A stretch of 64,000 bases of DNA from Parachlorella kessleri (lineage: Eukaryota > Chlorophyta > Trebouxiophyceae > Chlorellales > Chlorellaceae), in the NCBI GenBank assembly GCA_001598975.1, contig BBXU01001877.1, positions 1 through 64,000 of the forward strand. Reading direction: 5' to 3'. The notes beneath the pieces are model-generated. The model made no database searches. It was not told the origin of the DNA and saw only the letters and a list, made by a program, of their open reading frames with translations. The position numbers and the translations under genes were made by a program. Below are positions 47,206 through 59,499 of the stretch, in pieces. Position 1 is the stretch's first letter; every line of letters starts with the position of its first letter.

Positions 47206-50200
47206 ATGGCTGACGTGTGAGTTTTGGGGGAGTTACTTGCAGCAGCCTCGGACACGAACGACAGTGATACGTATCATATCGTGCACAGTCGCCTCCTCTT
47301 GCCTCCGTAGGAGATCGAGGGCCCCAGTCTAACCTTCAGCATATACAGATGCAGGGCGGACAAGAGCGGCATTCGCGGGGATAGCTACTATGTCAGCCCG
47401 GCGGATATCGAGCTCTTTCACAAACAAGGGTGCGGCAAGCCTGTGTAGGTTACTAGCCGGTCTACAGGGAGCCTGGTACTGACAGTTGGGAAGCCCATGC
47501 AGTCTCCAAGTGTGAACCAGAAAAAGCTCCCCTTCCTAGCCTGCTCGTACACACCTTGCACAAGTCGGTGCAAGTACACTTGCAATTGGCGGTCGAGAGG
47601 CTTTCCCTACACCCAAATTTCTGAAAGATGCAGGTTTGTGCATTTGCCCAAGGTCATGACGGAGGAGGAGATGAGGCAGCACGTGGACCCGGTAATGGAT
47701 GGGCAAAATAGGACCGTGAATTTGAACCAGGAGCTATGTGCTGGTTGCCTCGGCATCGCAACCCTGGCATGCCATGTGGAAGCTCTGTGAGCGTTGGGAA
47801 GGGAAGGAAGGAAGCCTCCTGACAAGCGGTGGAGAAGTTGCCCCCTAGCCAAGAACAGGGCCTTCTCAACCTGGGAATGCACAGCACTGTCTCCCTGGGC
47901 AGGGCTCATGCAAGGCTAATCAAGAGCCGCAAAGTCAGACGGCTGGAGAGTGGAGGCGACACCTGCAGTGCTTGGCAACGTACTTTGGCGTTGGCTTGGA
48001 CGGCAGCCACACAGGCCCAGCATAGACCTTGTGGCACACATGGTCTCCTGGTTAGTTCCTATGCCTGCCGGCCCCTCCTGCAGTGGTACGAGAAGTACAT
48101 GGCACTGCAGATTGAAGTGCCTGGGAAGGATCTTTGTGACATGAGTGGAGCCAAGGGGCGCACCCCCGACCAGTTCACGGTGGGCGCCATGCTCTTGGCG
48201 CTTCTCGTCATGTGCCTGGACCATGCACTCTTCAAATACCCATTTCCAGTGCTGGTTTGGTTCTTGCTGGACTACATTTTCCTGTGTGCGGTTCAAGCAC
48301 TGTCTGGCACTGCATGACCACATACTTGCAGTGCCCAGCTGTTCTGGTCTCAGGCCTGGTTGCATGCAGCCATGTGCATATGCACTCGCTTTGGCGCCAG
48401 GTCTGTGCCTATTAAAACACCAGGCTCTTGATGTAGCTACATGCAGCTGCAAGCGTTTGTGTAGAAAAGAACATGTGTGTGGTGCCTTATTGCAGGTGTT
48501 CAATGTGATGCTGCCTCGCAAGTATAACCCAGCGCAGCAGGGCAACTTGTTTGAGCGGAGGTCTAAGGTGTGTTCGCGTCGGCCTGGGCCCAGCAGTGTT
48601 TGCTGTGGTTGTGAGAAGCCGTTGGCTGTGGTTGTGGAAGCGCTGATATGTGAGGACCAGCTGCTTTGCCCTGCCGAGCATTTGCGTTCTACCCCTGTAT
48701 CCAAGGCCAGAGGCGGGTGCTGCCAGCGGGCGGCATGAGTGGTGACTGGTACGCCAGGGTGACCCCGGGTCAGGGGCTGCAGGGTCTGGCAAGATGCCCA
48801 ATGGCATGGCCAGCCGTGGCCCCAGGTGAGCACCTCTTCATGCTCCCCTTGGAAACGTGTGTAACAATGTGCATTGCGCGCGAGTCTGTTTGGTACATAT
48901 ATGTCCCGCATGCTGTGCAGGCCATTGCTGAGCAGCTCCACGGTCCTGGCATGGGGATTGACTATGACCAGATGCTCGCCAAGCGGGCTGCCAGCAGCGA
49001 TGCCGTGTTCGCGTGGCACCAGGACGCAGCCTATGTGAGCCCTTTGGCAAGCTGCTGCCTAGGTCTGCTTAGCAGAGGACGATTTTCTCTTCAGCTGAAG
49101 AGCAACCGGTCTGGGCTGGACAGGCCGGGCCACACTTGATGGGAGGGATGCCCACAGGGAGGGCCCCAGGTGCTTCAAGCGTGCGTGGGCAAGCGGCGAA
49201 CAGTCACGCATAAGGCAGCAACCCGCCTTTCTTCTTTTTGCTCTGGTCACTGACCCCCATCATTTTATAATTGGAGAACTACAGGGCGGATATCGTGCGG
49301 AGTTGAGCAGCGCCGTGTTGTCAAGGGTGCATCCTCTCCTGCTTTTTACCCCTCATTACCCCTCCTGCCCTCTCCCCATGTCCAGTGGCCTCCTTTGAGG
49401 AGCGACCTGTCGACTGCCACCTGCTGGCTGGCAGTGACCGACAGCAACCGGGAGAACGGCTGCATGCGCTTCATCCCTGGATCCCAGAAGGAGCCAAAGC
49501 TGAGGCCACATGCGCCCGGTGGGTTGGTGGGTGGCGGGGATGTGGCGGCACCTGCTGGGCACAGGAGCCTGGGCAGCCAGGCTGTAGCAGCAATATGGAG
49601 GAGGGACCAGCAGTATGGCAGCAGCAAGGCGGCTGCTGCGGGCTACACTCCTGTGCTAGTAGTGACATGAATGGTATATGCATAACATGAGCACGGTGTG
49701 ACCAGGACCCAGGGGATGCACTGGGTTGGTGACAGGGTCAGAGGTGGTAGGTGGAGGGCATACCTTCCCATATCCAGTGGCAGGTGGGGTGGAGGGGTGG
49801 AAGGCGAGAGGTTGCATCAAAGACTGGGGGCAGCGGGAGCCGCACATGGTTGATGGCAGCGTGCACGAAAGTCTTATGGCCGACACCTGACACCCTACAC
49901 CAGCAGCTTAAGGCTTTTCCCATTTGCTGCAACCTAGTGAGCTGTGCTACACCCACGTGACAAGTGCAGTGGGAGCGACCAGGGAGGAGTCCCACGCCCT
50001 GTTCACGCCCATCGACGAGGTGGCGGAGGGAGCGGTATATGTGGAGATTACTCGCGGCGACATCACCGTGCATGACGAGCGAGTCATTCACGGCAGCGGC
50101 CCTAACATGAGCAGCAGCTGGCGCAAGGTGGGTCATCACTACTTTCATAGCCTCCCATTCTCTGAGGTTGTACATAACACAAGGGCACATTGTAGCAAGC

Positions 50201-50944
50201 AACTTTACTCTGGTTGGCCACCTGCCCATGCTGTGAGCTGGTGCAAGGTAGGCCTTGCCTGCTTTAGCAGCCCTCTGCGAACTCACCCTGCTATCTGGAA
50301 TACCCCCGACATGTGGGGCGCACGGTGGGGGCTGTGGACTTCTTGGTATGGTGGCCTGTTCTCAAGTTCCCATGCAGCCTCTCTTGTCCGCTGCCATTTT
50401 GTCCTCTTTGACTTTCACATGATGAAGCCCAAAGACCTAAGGAAAGCTTCAGTTGTCTCTCTGCTTCCCTCCCTCCACCTCTTTTCCTAGTTGGTGTGCC
50501 CCCTGGCCTTGACCACATGTGTCAGCCTGGGGTATACCAGCCAGGCCTACTGCCTGGATTTTGTAGCTGCCCCGTATAGCCAGCCATGCCGGGAAGTTTG
50601 CATGACACGACCGCTGGGAAGTTGCGGAGTAAGGGATGCGCGGCGCCCCTGCTAGGTGCAAACCAAGCTGCTCTGTGCTTAAGCCTGCAGGGTCACTTGG
50701 GCGAGATGCTCTGTGTGGCAGCACATGCTGCAGCTGACCATGCTGATGGATCCTGCAACCTGTGCCTGTCTGACAGCTTCATGGCCAATGCTGTCGGCCT
50801 GTGCAGGGCTATGTGCTTGCCTACCGGCGCCTGGAGTGCATTGAGGAGGAGCGCAGCTATGGCTTCTCCCATAGCCACAACGACACCTTTAACTGGGACA
50901 AGTTCCATGCGCATACCAGGGATGCGGTGGCCTCGCAGGCCTAG
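47206..50944 (+). CDS. Phytanoyl-CoA dioxygenase (PhyH) family Fe(II)/2-oxoglutarate oxygenase
   Basis: 298 residues in nine exons: 47206-47214, 47311-47429, 47634-47691, 48084-48179, 48496-48567, 48921-49034, 49386-49518, 49970-50127, 50807-50944; all phases join. PhyH-fold enzymes use Fe(II), O2 and 2-oxoglutarate to hydroxylate small molecules. The metal-binding triad is visible: His151 and Asp153 in FAWHQDAAYWP, and His241 in ERVIHGSGPN. A candidate 2-oxoglutarate Arg follows in YVLAYRRLE. Other family marks are VPGKDLCDMSG, FNVMLPRKYNP, ENGCMRFIPGSQ and the C-terminal FSHSHNDTFNWD. The N-terminal motif SPADIELFHKQGFVHLP fits the usual start of the fold. The substrate is unknown; the nearest relatives I recall are bacterial and algal uncharacterised PhyH proteins rather than peroxisomal phytanoyl-CoA hydroxylase. 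Exon 1 has only three codons (MAD) and is the weakest part. Confidence 0.9.
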
Positions 50945-52164
50945 GTCCCCCAATAAACTTGTTGTCCTTTTTGTGTTCTTGAGGCTACATAAGTATGCGT
51001 TGGCGTCGCTGTCAGAGCTTAGCCGCGCGGAAGGACCAGCACGGCTGTCAATAATGAGCATCTAGGGAGTGTTACCCTGGATCCAGTATTTATGAGTGCT
51101 GTGCCTCTTGGCAATGGTTTTGTGTCCCAATGTTTTTGTGGAAGTAGTAGGAGGACTTACGCCGATGTTCCCACTTAATTCCCCTCCTATTCCATATTGA
51201 CCAACTCCTCCGTTGGCTCAAAAGCGGACCAGTAAATGTTGGTCACAGTCAGCGCATGGGGCTTGGAGTGAGACCTGGAACTGTCAGGGCTGACAGCAAG
51301 GTGCGCTATGTTGGAGCCTTTAACTCCTAGGAGGCCTGTTCCAGCGCGTGAGATAGGGCTGTGCAGTTCATGTCCTTGTGTCTGTGTCCAGCATTTGTTT
51401 TTGGGTAATGGATACTGCGGGTCGGTATGTGCATGCACATTAGTTAATGCTGATAGGTAGAAAGTAGAGCATGATGCTATGCGTAGGGCTCATTACAACT
51501 GCTAGGAGTGAGGACGTGCACTATCTGTCCAAACTATGTGGGACCCTGCTAGATGTGTACTTTGCAACAAGCCCAATGAGGGCGCCGAGTGTGAAGACAC
51601 ATTCCATTAAGGCATATGCCTTACTATGCATAGGAAACGAAAGCAAGTATAACCAGGACTCGAAAACAGAGCTTAGGCAAGACATAGAACAAAATTACAA
51701 ACAGCCCTGTCATTCCAGTATGCCCCAAAACCTCTGACTCGCACTGCCTGCCACCTAAGTTGTCGGAAACCAATAGGCGAACCAACCTTGGATGTACCAG
51801 ATAGAGCCAAGGCATCGCAGGTACAGGCTAGGGCGGGAGAGGTGGTTGGGTAGAGTTATGCTGACCATAAGAATACAGTACAAATGACCTTCATATCGCG
51901 GCAAACATGCCTGACACACCACCACCAGTGGTACAGATGAGGCTGACAATACGACAATAAGTGCAAGTAAACACGGGCGGCCTTGCACATGAAGATAAGT
52001 CATTAGGCTTTGGCCAAATGCTTGGGTGGCACACTGCTGCCATTGATGCCAGCAGGAGACCTTCCCTAACCTCCTACCCAGCCCCCCAGTCAACAATAGA
52101 CAAATAAATAACTCAACAGGGATGCTACGGGGGGGCCAGAGATGAGCACCTGCCACAAATCCTG
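50945..52164. other. Convergent intergenic region, PhyH / metallopeptidase
   Basis: 3' flanks of two convergent genes over 1.2 kb. No conserved coding pattern was found in either strand. A TTACA at 51695-51699 could be the TGTAA signal of the metallopeptidase gene on the - strand. Confidence 0.5.
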
Positions 52165-55121
52165 CTACATCAGTGGCAAGTACGCCATCCCTGCCCCATC
52201 CCCTGCACCCCCCCAGAAGTGCTGCTCCGCCCTGGGAGCCGGTGCAACAGCAGGCGCAGCAGCAGGCGGGCCTGGCGGGGCGGAAGGCTGCTGCGGACCC
52301 ACTTGTGTCCTTGCGCCGGGGCCAAAGGGCCGGGGCGCTGTGAGGGGGTACCTCCAGGGGCCATCGCCGTACACAGTAGTCATGATGGCTGCAAGCTCTG
52401 GGTCCTGCTGCTTAAGCTTCTCCCGGGTGTTCACCCCGCACGTCACATCTGCGGCAGAGCATGTCCAAGGCAGGGTGTTCATGGCAGGGCAGGGCTGAAA
52501 AGACTGTGGCAGCCAAGTGACAGCCAACTGGGCGATCCAAATATAGCCCCTTCAGGTGTCGCACCCACCTATCACATTAGGAGAAGGGAACACAGCACGG
52601 CGAAGTCACCACTGAACCAATGGGACTGCTATGTACCACCTCGCACATTCTCCCAGGTCAGGGACTGCTATGTACCACATCGCACATTCTCCCAGGTCAA
52701 GCTCACACGCATGCTGAATCCAGACTCAAGACCTTACCGCCCCCCTGCCAACTGACTGCCGTACCTGTTCTGACAGTGGCATCGAACCAGGCCTGGGACG
52801 CCTCTGCCCAATACTCCGCGGGGTTAGCCATGATGTAAGCATCCTTGTCTTTGTATAAGCCCTGGGCCTTAGCAGTCTCGTAGGCTTGCTTGATGGCGTC
52901 CTGTGGCGGACAGCAAGGTAACCAACTCAAAACCCATCTGCAGCACATGCCGCTGCCAGCTGGCCAAAGCTCAGAGCTCCAAGGGAAGGAGCACCGCTTG
53001 CACTAGAAAACTGATGCCGCGTCTTGATAAAGGACGGCTAGAGGAAGGGAGGCCGAGAGAGGGCCTGAGAGAGGGCCTACACAGGCAAGTGGCCATGCTC
53101 CTGACGAGGGTGTGCTGAGGCTGGACCTCCCTCACTACCGTCCACCCCATCCAGGTCAGAGCAATGCCAGCAGACATACATATATGGCAAGCCCTGACGC
53201 CCCGTAGACAAGCAACCTCGCTGCCTCTCTGCCAATGATCCTCACTCACATGCAGGGGGTGCCGATTGAGGCCAATGTCCATGACAGAGTGGGCAAACTC
53301 GTGCACCAAAACAGACTCCTCATGGTACCAGTTGTCGCCGTCCATCGTGATGTTCTCCTCCCCTGCAGCGCACACCCCAGGGCGGCGGGCTCCTTAAGAG
53401 TTGTGTTCCACCCGGAAGACATCCCAGGTAAGGCGCACGTACACTCACCTCTCCCACCGCCTTCCTTAGCGATAAATCCTTCCAAAGCAGGGAGCTTGTG
53501 GCAATGCCGGGAAGGGAGCGCTCATTGCTCCACCACAAGCTCAGCTAATGACCACACGCTTCATCAGTCAACAACAACCCCAGGGATTTCATGGCATACC
53601 ACAGCATATTGCCAAGCGCATGCTACTGGGAGCATTTGAGGGGGGCATCGGCCACTATCGACACAGCAGAGTTTCTTGGCGATTTCTCCTTGCATTGTCC
53701 CTCATCCTAGCAGCTGGTGTCACACCAGTAGCTTGGGGCAATGGTTCCAATATAAACCAACCCTCTTGGGGCTCACCACACCAACCCACAGAGACCGTAG
53801 GTTGGCTCTACAATGCAAAACCCTTCAAAGACCCCGCAAAACATGCTCACCTACTGAGGCAGTTGGGCAGGCCATGTTCCCCCCAAGGCCCCGGGTGCCG
53901 TTGTCGTAACTCCGGCTCTCGCCCTCACACTGCACGCCTTTCACGCCGCTGTGGGCCGGGATGTCTGACGTCACCTGCGACCAGCACAACTCCCAGCGGG
54001 ACTAGGAAACGCTTTCACCATGGGTGGGCTTACTGTCGGGGCAGTGCTGCTCCGCGCCTTCCCTCCAGCAAGCACACATATGCTGCACTCTGCCCAATAA
54101 AAGCACGGGCCCACCGTTGGCCGCCAAGCTATCCTTATCGCAAAGTGTACACCAGCTGCGCTGACACTGTTTACTGCCCACCTACTCAACAGTCGCAACT
54201 CAGCTCGATTTGCACACCTGCGTCTTGCCAATGATGGCCAGCTCAGCGCCCCGCTGGCACATGAGGTGGATGATGCTGGCATCCACGTCAGCCAGCATGC
54301 ACTCCATGGTGTGGGCTGCATGGCGTACTGCCTCCTCACTCACGCAGTCCCAGGCCTGCAACGACAGCAGCACGTGGGGTGACGGCAGGGAATTGGGATC
54401 AGGAAAATAAAGATGGGGTTCGACAACCTGACAGCCAGCACCTTGGCTGCAGCAGAGGATGGAAGCCCACCAAGGACGGGCGGGAATATACTGACTGTAC
54501 AAGCAAAGGCTGGAAAGTCGGGCAACACTGGGTTGCTGTCAGTGAACCCCTTACAGGTCCCCCACAGTATGGGACCACGGTGCGACAAGCCACAAGAAAG
54601 TACCCTCTGGTAAGGCAGCAAAGTCCGCGCACCACGATGGGGATGCCAAACGCGGTTGCCCTGGCGCGATAGGTACCCCACTCCGGGCGGGGTTGCCAGC
54701 TGTGGCAGTCATAACACAGCTGCCCGGGTCGCACAGTGGTTGCGCCGTTTCCCTCCACAGTGACGGTCGCCATGTAGCCCACATACTCGCAGGCCACCAA
54801 GCCCGAGTCAACCGCTCTCAGGCGCCAGGCATGGGTGCTGTAGGTGCCTGCAAGCAGTGCAGCGTTGCCAAAACTCTCAGCTCCTTCATGAAGTAGGCGC
54901 TGCAAGATCCGATACGATCGCACTGGCTGAGGTCGCCCAGAGGTTACAGTGATAAGTAGGAGTTGCTCACACTGGTTATGGCCCTGGCCTGGCTCAATGA
55001 CGGCGTATTCGCGCTCCTCGCCTCCATGGTCGACCCACAGCACCCTCAGCGCACTGGACGTCTTGTTTTGGAAGCGAAGGACGACCTCAGTGGTTTGAGG
55101 AGTCTCCGTGGAGCAAAACAT
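52165..55121 (-). CDS. Putative HEFAH zinc metallopeptidase with VHL-beta-like N-terminal domain
   Basis: About 352 residues. Exons: 55121-54971, 54847-about 54735, 54355-54218, 53974-53851, 53362-53250, 52900-52765, 52448-52165. The first two exons encode a beta-sandwich like the von Hippel-Lindau beta domain (VVLRFQNKTSSALRVLWVD, then TYSTHAWRLRAVDSG). The rest matches a metallopeptidase-like family known from fungi and algae: AIIGKTQVTSDIPAHSGVKG, then GNMACPTASVGEENI, then VLVHEFAHSVMDIGL. HEFAH (about residues 196-200) is an HExxH zinc site, and AEYWAEASQAWFDAT probably supplies the third ligand. I see no clear signal peptide. The tail is Pro/Ala-rich. The end of exon 2 is uncertain: the in-phase donor used here is GTGCGA, and other donors would change about a dozen residues. 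Peptidase activity is inferred from the motif only. Confidence 0.8.
52622..52699. repeat. Two-copy 39-bp tandem repeat
   Basis: The unit GGGACTGCTATGTACCAC..., 39 bp long, occurs twice in a row with one mismatch, within the last intron of the metallopeptidase gene. Probably a recent slippage product. Confidence 0.9.
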
Positions 55122-55428
55122 CCCTGTAGCTGCGCTGCTATTTCGTCACACAAGACATGACATGCCGCGTTCTGGGGGAAGGGTGGCCTGCTACAAAATT
55201 AAAAGCAGCCGAACCTAAATTCTTATCAGAGTTCTATCAAGGGAGCTGCGGCTTCAGTGGAAACGCATGTCCAGTCCAATTCGGTGTTGACTCAAGTTGA
55301 CTGCATGATGACAAACTTTGGAATGGCAGCCAACATTATCCCGACAGGGCTCACTGAAGAGCCACTTACAATAGAATAAACAATATAATGAGTACAACAA
55401 GAGGCTTTCCCGAGCCTTTGCTAGTGTA
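55122..55428. other. Intergenic: metallopeptidase promoter and GT2 3' flank
   Basis: 307 bp between two genes on the - strand. It holds the TGTAA signal of the upstream glycosyltransferase gene (55366-55370) and the promoter of the metallopeptidase gene. No other feature is recognised. Confidence 0.5.
55366..55370 (-). terminator. TGTAA poly(A) signal candidate, glycosyltransferase
   Basis: TTACA on the + strand reads TGTAA on the gene strand, about 60 nt past the stop codon. Confidence 0.5.
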
Positions 55429-57646
55429 CTACCTATACTTGTCCGTCCACAGCTCCCAGTACAACTGCTGCAGCCTGTCAGGCTCCACCCCAAGGTACCA
55501 TTCCAGCGCAATGCGAAACAAGATGTATGTGCCCCGCACATTGCCGTAGCTGACCAGCCGCCGCCCGCTGGTGTGGCTGACCGGGCGCAGCACATGAGCA
55601 ACTCTCCCCCGCCCCTGGAGCTTCCCTCCAGGCCCTGCAATGCAGCATGAAATATCGGGTATGGGCATATATCCAAAGGAGTGACTATGCAAGGGAAGGG
55701 AGCTGGGCAATTTTGTGGGCTGACCAGGAGAGCTGAGCCTTGCCCAGCCGGATAAGGGCTAGTTTGGAGGCAGCTTCAGTAAAGCAGGCGCACAGAACCC
55801 AGGAGCTTGCATGCATGCTAGCGCTGCTATGTCCCTGCCGTCCAGGCCGCATCAGTCTTCCAGGTTGGCCAGACACTTGAGCACGGACTGCAAGCGGACC
55901 TTTAACAGTCACCACGTTCCAAACCACGCATGAACCGCGCAGCCTGTAAGATACTTTATGGGCTTGATAAACAACACATCCTTCACGAAAGTGGTCTAGC
56001 ACAAGCTCCTGCTGCGCACCCTCCGCGAAAGACCGCGGAATGAGAGGTCGGAATACAGGCAAGCTGCAGCACAGGTACCATCCCCGCCCACCAGACAGGA
56101 CTGCACTCGTACCTGCCATATGAAGGCGCAGTATGAGGTCAAGGTCCTCCATAAGGGGCAGCCGCTCATCAAAGCCACCCACCCGCTTGAAGTCGGCCGC
56201 CCGGCAGAAGAGTGTCTGATCGCCGAACAGGCAGCGTAGGCCCCTGTCGCAGCACCAAGCAACCCAGTGGACTGACTTAGGTGCCCATGTCGGTGGCCAT
56301 TGCTGCCGTGCGAGGCAGGCGCGAGGCTGGGCTAGCATACCTGTGCACCCATGCGCGCTGCCATGGGTGCCTAGCAGGTGCCAGAGAATCACCAGGCTCC
56401 CGGAGGGCCGCCATACCCGGACAAGAACGCCCGATCCACAGGCACAACCTTTGGTGAGTAACCCATGCACCAGCATATGCCTTCGGTGACCTCCGTGGGA
56501 CCCCCCTTGGCGAGCGACGAAACCAGTGCTCTCGCCTCCCAGGCAGCCTGCCTTACCTGGCAAAAGACAGAGGGCGGAAGAGGAGGGGCGCCAGGTACGT
56601 CTTCACAAAGTGAAGGCCAGTCATGTAACAGAGCACCCTGCCATTCAGCTGCACCACTGTGTTGAAGCCACCTATCACCGTCCGTGGGTGGGCTAGGGCA
56701 GCACGCACAGCTGCCACAAGGCTTGCAGGGGGGCGACTGTCGGCATGGACAAACACCAGGATGTCGCCTGCAGCCAGCCACCCAGCCAGAGGTAGCACGC
56801 CACTTGCCAGGGCACCATTTGGGATGTTCCTCAAGCGCTTGATGTACATATCTTGATCGAAGGTACATGCACAGCGTTGCACCGTTGCTGACAAGTTCAA
56901 AAGCATGGAGGCAGGCATCAGGTCTTTGACTTGATGCATGATATACTAACATATTTTGTGATAATGAAGCTGTACCTAGAGATTCAATATATGAATGATT
57001 AACCTTTACACCGGCAAAGCGTTGGTCTGCACCACCACCATCCCAGGCTGCACCACCAGGTATCTGGCACCGCCACTGCAGACTTCAAAGCCTAACCTTG
57101 CGCCGCCTCCGCCCCACGGTTCATCTGCTTGGCCCTGCCCCTTCCCGCTCGAACAACCCGCACACCCTCCCGGATTGCAGCCAGCACTGTGCCGTCGGCG
57201 CTGCCACCATCGACCACCACAATGTCAAGGGGCCTTGGGTCCATTGACCGGATGTAGTGTATGGTGTCCGCTATCCCCTTGGCTTCGTTCAGAACCGGAA
57301 TGATCACTGAGACTGCAGGCAGCATTGCGCTTGTGCTGCCACTGCTGCTGCTGCTGCTGCTGCTATGAGCCATGTTGCCGTTGCTGTGCTCGTTGCTGCC
57401 GCTGCTCCTGCTGTCAAATGCGGAGGGGGCAGCCCCACTTCGTCCCCCCATCAGGGCCCTGTAATCTACGCACGCTGTTGCTGCAATGACTGCACTGCTG
57501 GCCTGCAGGAAGGCAGTCAAGCGGTTCCCCAATGTTATACTCCCACCATGCAACACAGCCTGTCGAGTCTGCCAAACCAAATTATTGCTACCTTGACAAC
57601 ATGGATACAGCGAGTCTGCGTGCCCTACTGTCCCACCTACACTCAT
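55429..57646 (-). CDS. Family 2 glycosyltransferase (TIGR04283 type)
   Basis: GT-A fold glycosyltransferase. Exons: 57646-57097, 56767-56557, 56243-56113, 55634-55429; 365 residues if translation starts at 57646. Recognised by AVSVIIPVLNEAKGI at the nucleotide-binding start, IVVVDGGSADGT, GRAKQMNRGA, then ILVFVHADS (the metal-site region), CLFGDQTLFCRAADF, GGFDERLPLMEDLDL and the terminal TSGRRLVSYGN. This is the order seen in the TIGR04283 group, common in bacteria including cyanobacteria. A polyserine run precedes the domain. The start is uncertain. A donor at about 57675 and an acceptor at about 57509 would splice an upstream R/G-rich exon to this one, and the join would create a hydrophobic membrane anchor (IFLLCL joined to ASSAVIAATA). 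Alternatively, a Met just before the polyserine could be used. Donor and acceptor sugars are unknown. Confidence 0.87.
57342..57364. repeat. CTG tract coding polyserine
   Basis: A run of CTG on the + strand reads AGC on the gene strand and gives eight Ser just before the glycosyltransferase domain. Likely length-variable. Confidence 0.85.
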
Positions 57647-58754
57647 AACACACTGCTGCTGCTAGACACTCACTAGGCAGAGAAGGAAGATGGGAACCCC
57701 ATCGGCGCTCGAGTCCCGCCCATCGTCACCACCACTGCCACCACCGCCAGGCCCCCTTCTGCCTCCGCTGCCGCCATCGCCTCGGTCGCCACCGCCACCA
57801 TCGGCTGTGCGACACTCTATGGAGGCTGCCCGCCCCCTGCCAGCCCTCCAGAATCTGCAATGCGATCCACTGGCTTGCTGCTGTTTCCGGCGGGCCCTCC
57901 TCCAGATCACCCAGCTACAAGCACAGCTGGCGGCAGGGTGTGACCAGCTGCCGCCCCTCCTGTTTTGTTCAGGCTGACGACTGAGGGGCCTGGCACTCCC
58001 TGTGGAGAAGCGAAAGGGAGCTTTTCATGTCTTCATACACTGTGATAGGCAGAGTTCTGGCCAGTGTGCTTTGAAAGTGTTACGCTGGAACGTAGTCATG
58101 CAGTGACATGACCCGGCAATGGAGCCCCTGACCTGACTGGATCCACATAACCAGGACGAACTTATGTCGCACAGTCGAGATCGCAAGGGTCCCTAGGCAG
58201 CTTCTGCAAGCGTTTGCCCGTCGCACGCCTCTTGCGGGGTTGACAAGAACGCAAGGGTGGTTTATCCAGCAGCGGCTCTCTATGATCGGGAAAGGAGTGC
58301 AGGATCGAGGCAACGTAAATGGCAAGGAAGGACATCCTGCTTTGCAGGCTGGGCTGCTCACCCTAGCGCCTCAAGGCGCGAACGCAAGTGTGTTAAAATG
58401 GAATCATGGATGGAATGCACATGACAAGCAGAATGGCGGGCCAGAGCTCGGCGTCAAATAGCATAGTAAAGGGTAGGGACGAGAGCGACAAGGGGTAGGG
58501 AAACAAGCGACACGTGATTATGATTTTGTGAGAATATCAACTTGCTCTTGAAGGTTAGGGGCGCTCTGCGGCCTTGGCACCATTAAGATACGATCGTTTA
58601 ACAGCAGAGCCCAGCAACTACAAGAGAATGCCAGCAGCATACTGTCAAGGCTGGGCCCACGGGAGGCACCTTCAGGCCTACCACTGATAAGATTCACTGC
58701 TCACCAAGGACCTCGCCACTGCAGTCCTGAGAACCCCTATTGGCTTGCTGTACT
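57647..58754. other. Region between GT2 and DUF488 genes
   Basis: 57676-57910 (- strand) holds an open, R/G/D-rich stretch that may be an upstream exon of the glycosyltransferase gene, because it ends in an in-phase GTGAGT donor. The remainder (57.95-58.75 kb) shows no gene; it is the presumed 3' flank of the DUF488 gene. Confidence 0.4.
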
Positions 58755-59499
58755 CTACTCCTCCACATCCTTGCTGACTCGCCGCCGCTTTTTGGTCGCT
58801 GGCCTGCCTTTCTCATGCTCTTTCAGCGGAGCCTGCTGCTCCTGCTGCCCACTGCTGCCCTCCTGCCGTAGCTGCTGCTGGTGCTTCTGCTGGAGAAACT
58901 TTAGTAACACAACTGCTTGGTTGTGCTCCACATCCTTTGCCCCGTAAAGCAGAGTCACCTTTCCCTGCCGCGCCTCTTGGAATATCGGCTGCCAAGCCTG
59001 CAGTCATCCACTGAGGCAAGCTCACCTAGTCTTAGAATGAGAAGCCAGCAACCACGATTAGCCCTGGACGTGTGTCGCCCTACCAACTAAGGGAGAAGAG
59101 ACCTCCGTGCTCCACAGGTTTCTCAAACCACCTTGGAGGCACAGTATACCACAACTTATAGCCAGGTTACAGCGCCGTGGACCGGCAACCAATTGCACCA
59201 CTGTGTCGCCCCAAGTCGCCAACGGGTGAGGCTCGTGTCCTCCTGCAGGCCAACCTGTCTACCTGTGGATTGGCGTGAAGCTCTTCCACATACCGCTCCT
59301 GGAAGGTTCCCCACCTTGCAGGGTTATGGCCAAACCACTTGTGCAGCTCAGTACTGGGGGCCGCATCTTTAACCCAGGTATCCACTTGGGCCCGGCCTTT
59401 CTTGAGCCCCCGAGGCCACAGCCTGTCAACCAACACCCGGCGACCGTCAGACTCATGAACGTGCTCGTAGGCACGCTTAACAGCTAGCTGCAACGTCAT
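58755..59499 (-). CDS. DUF488 family protein (YeaO-like)
   Basis: Two exons, 59499-59263 and 58997-58755, 159 residues, phase 0 join. The family pattern is complete: KRAYEHVHESDGRRVLVDRL, WPRGLKKGRAQVD, APSTELHKWFGHNPARW and the terminal VTLLYGAKDVEHNQAVVL. Bacterial members such as E. coli YeaO are about 115 residues and have no established biochemical role. This protein adds about 45 residues after the domain: a Gln-rich stretch, then KKRRRVSK near the end, which looks like a nuclear localisation signal. The intron falls between the WGTFQERYVEELHANPQ helix and AWQPIFQEA. It lies between the glycosyltransferase and the small membrane protein, all on the - strand, with intergenic gaps too large for co-transcription. 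Confidence 0.92.

Noticed and set aside
48666..48835. Open + strand segment with GGMSGDWYARVTPG, considered as an extra PhyH exon
   Set aside because: Joining 48567 directly to 48921 is in phase and reproduces the family's ERR...AIAEQL continuity, so the segment is intronic.
52850..52905. Apparent frame break in metallopeptidase exon 6 when counting bases by hand
   Set aside because: The translated frame across the region is continuous from DAIKQAYETA to FDATVRT, so I attribute the one-base difference to my own counting.
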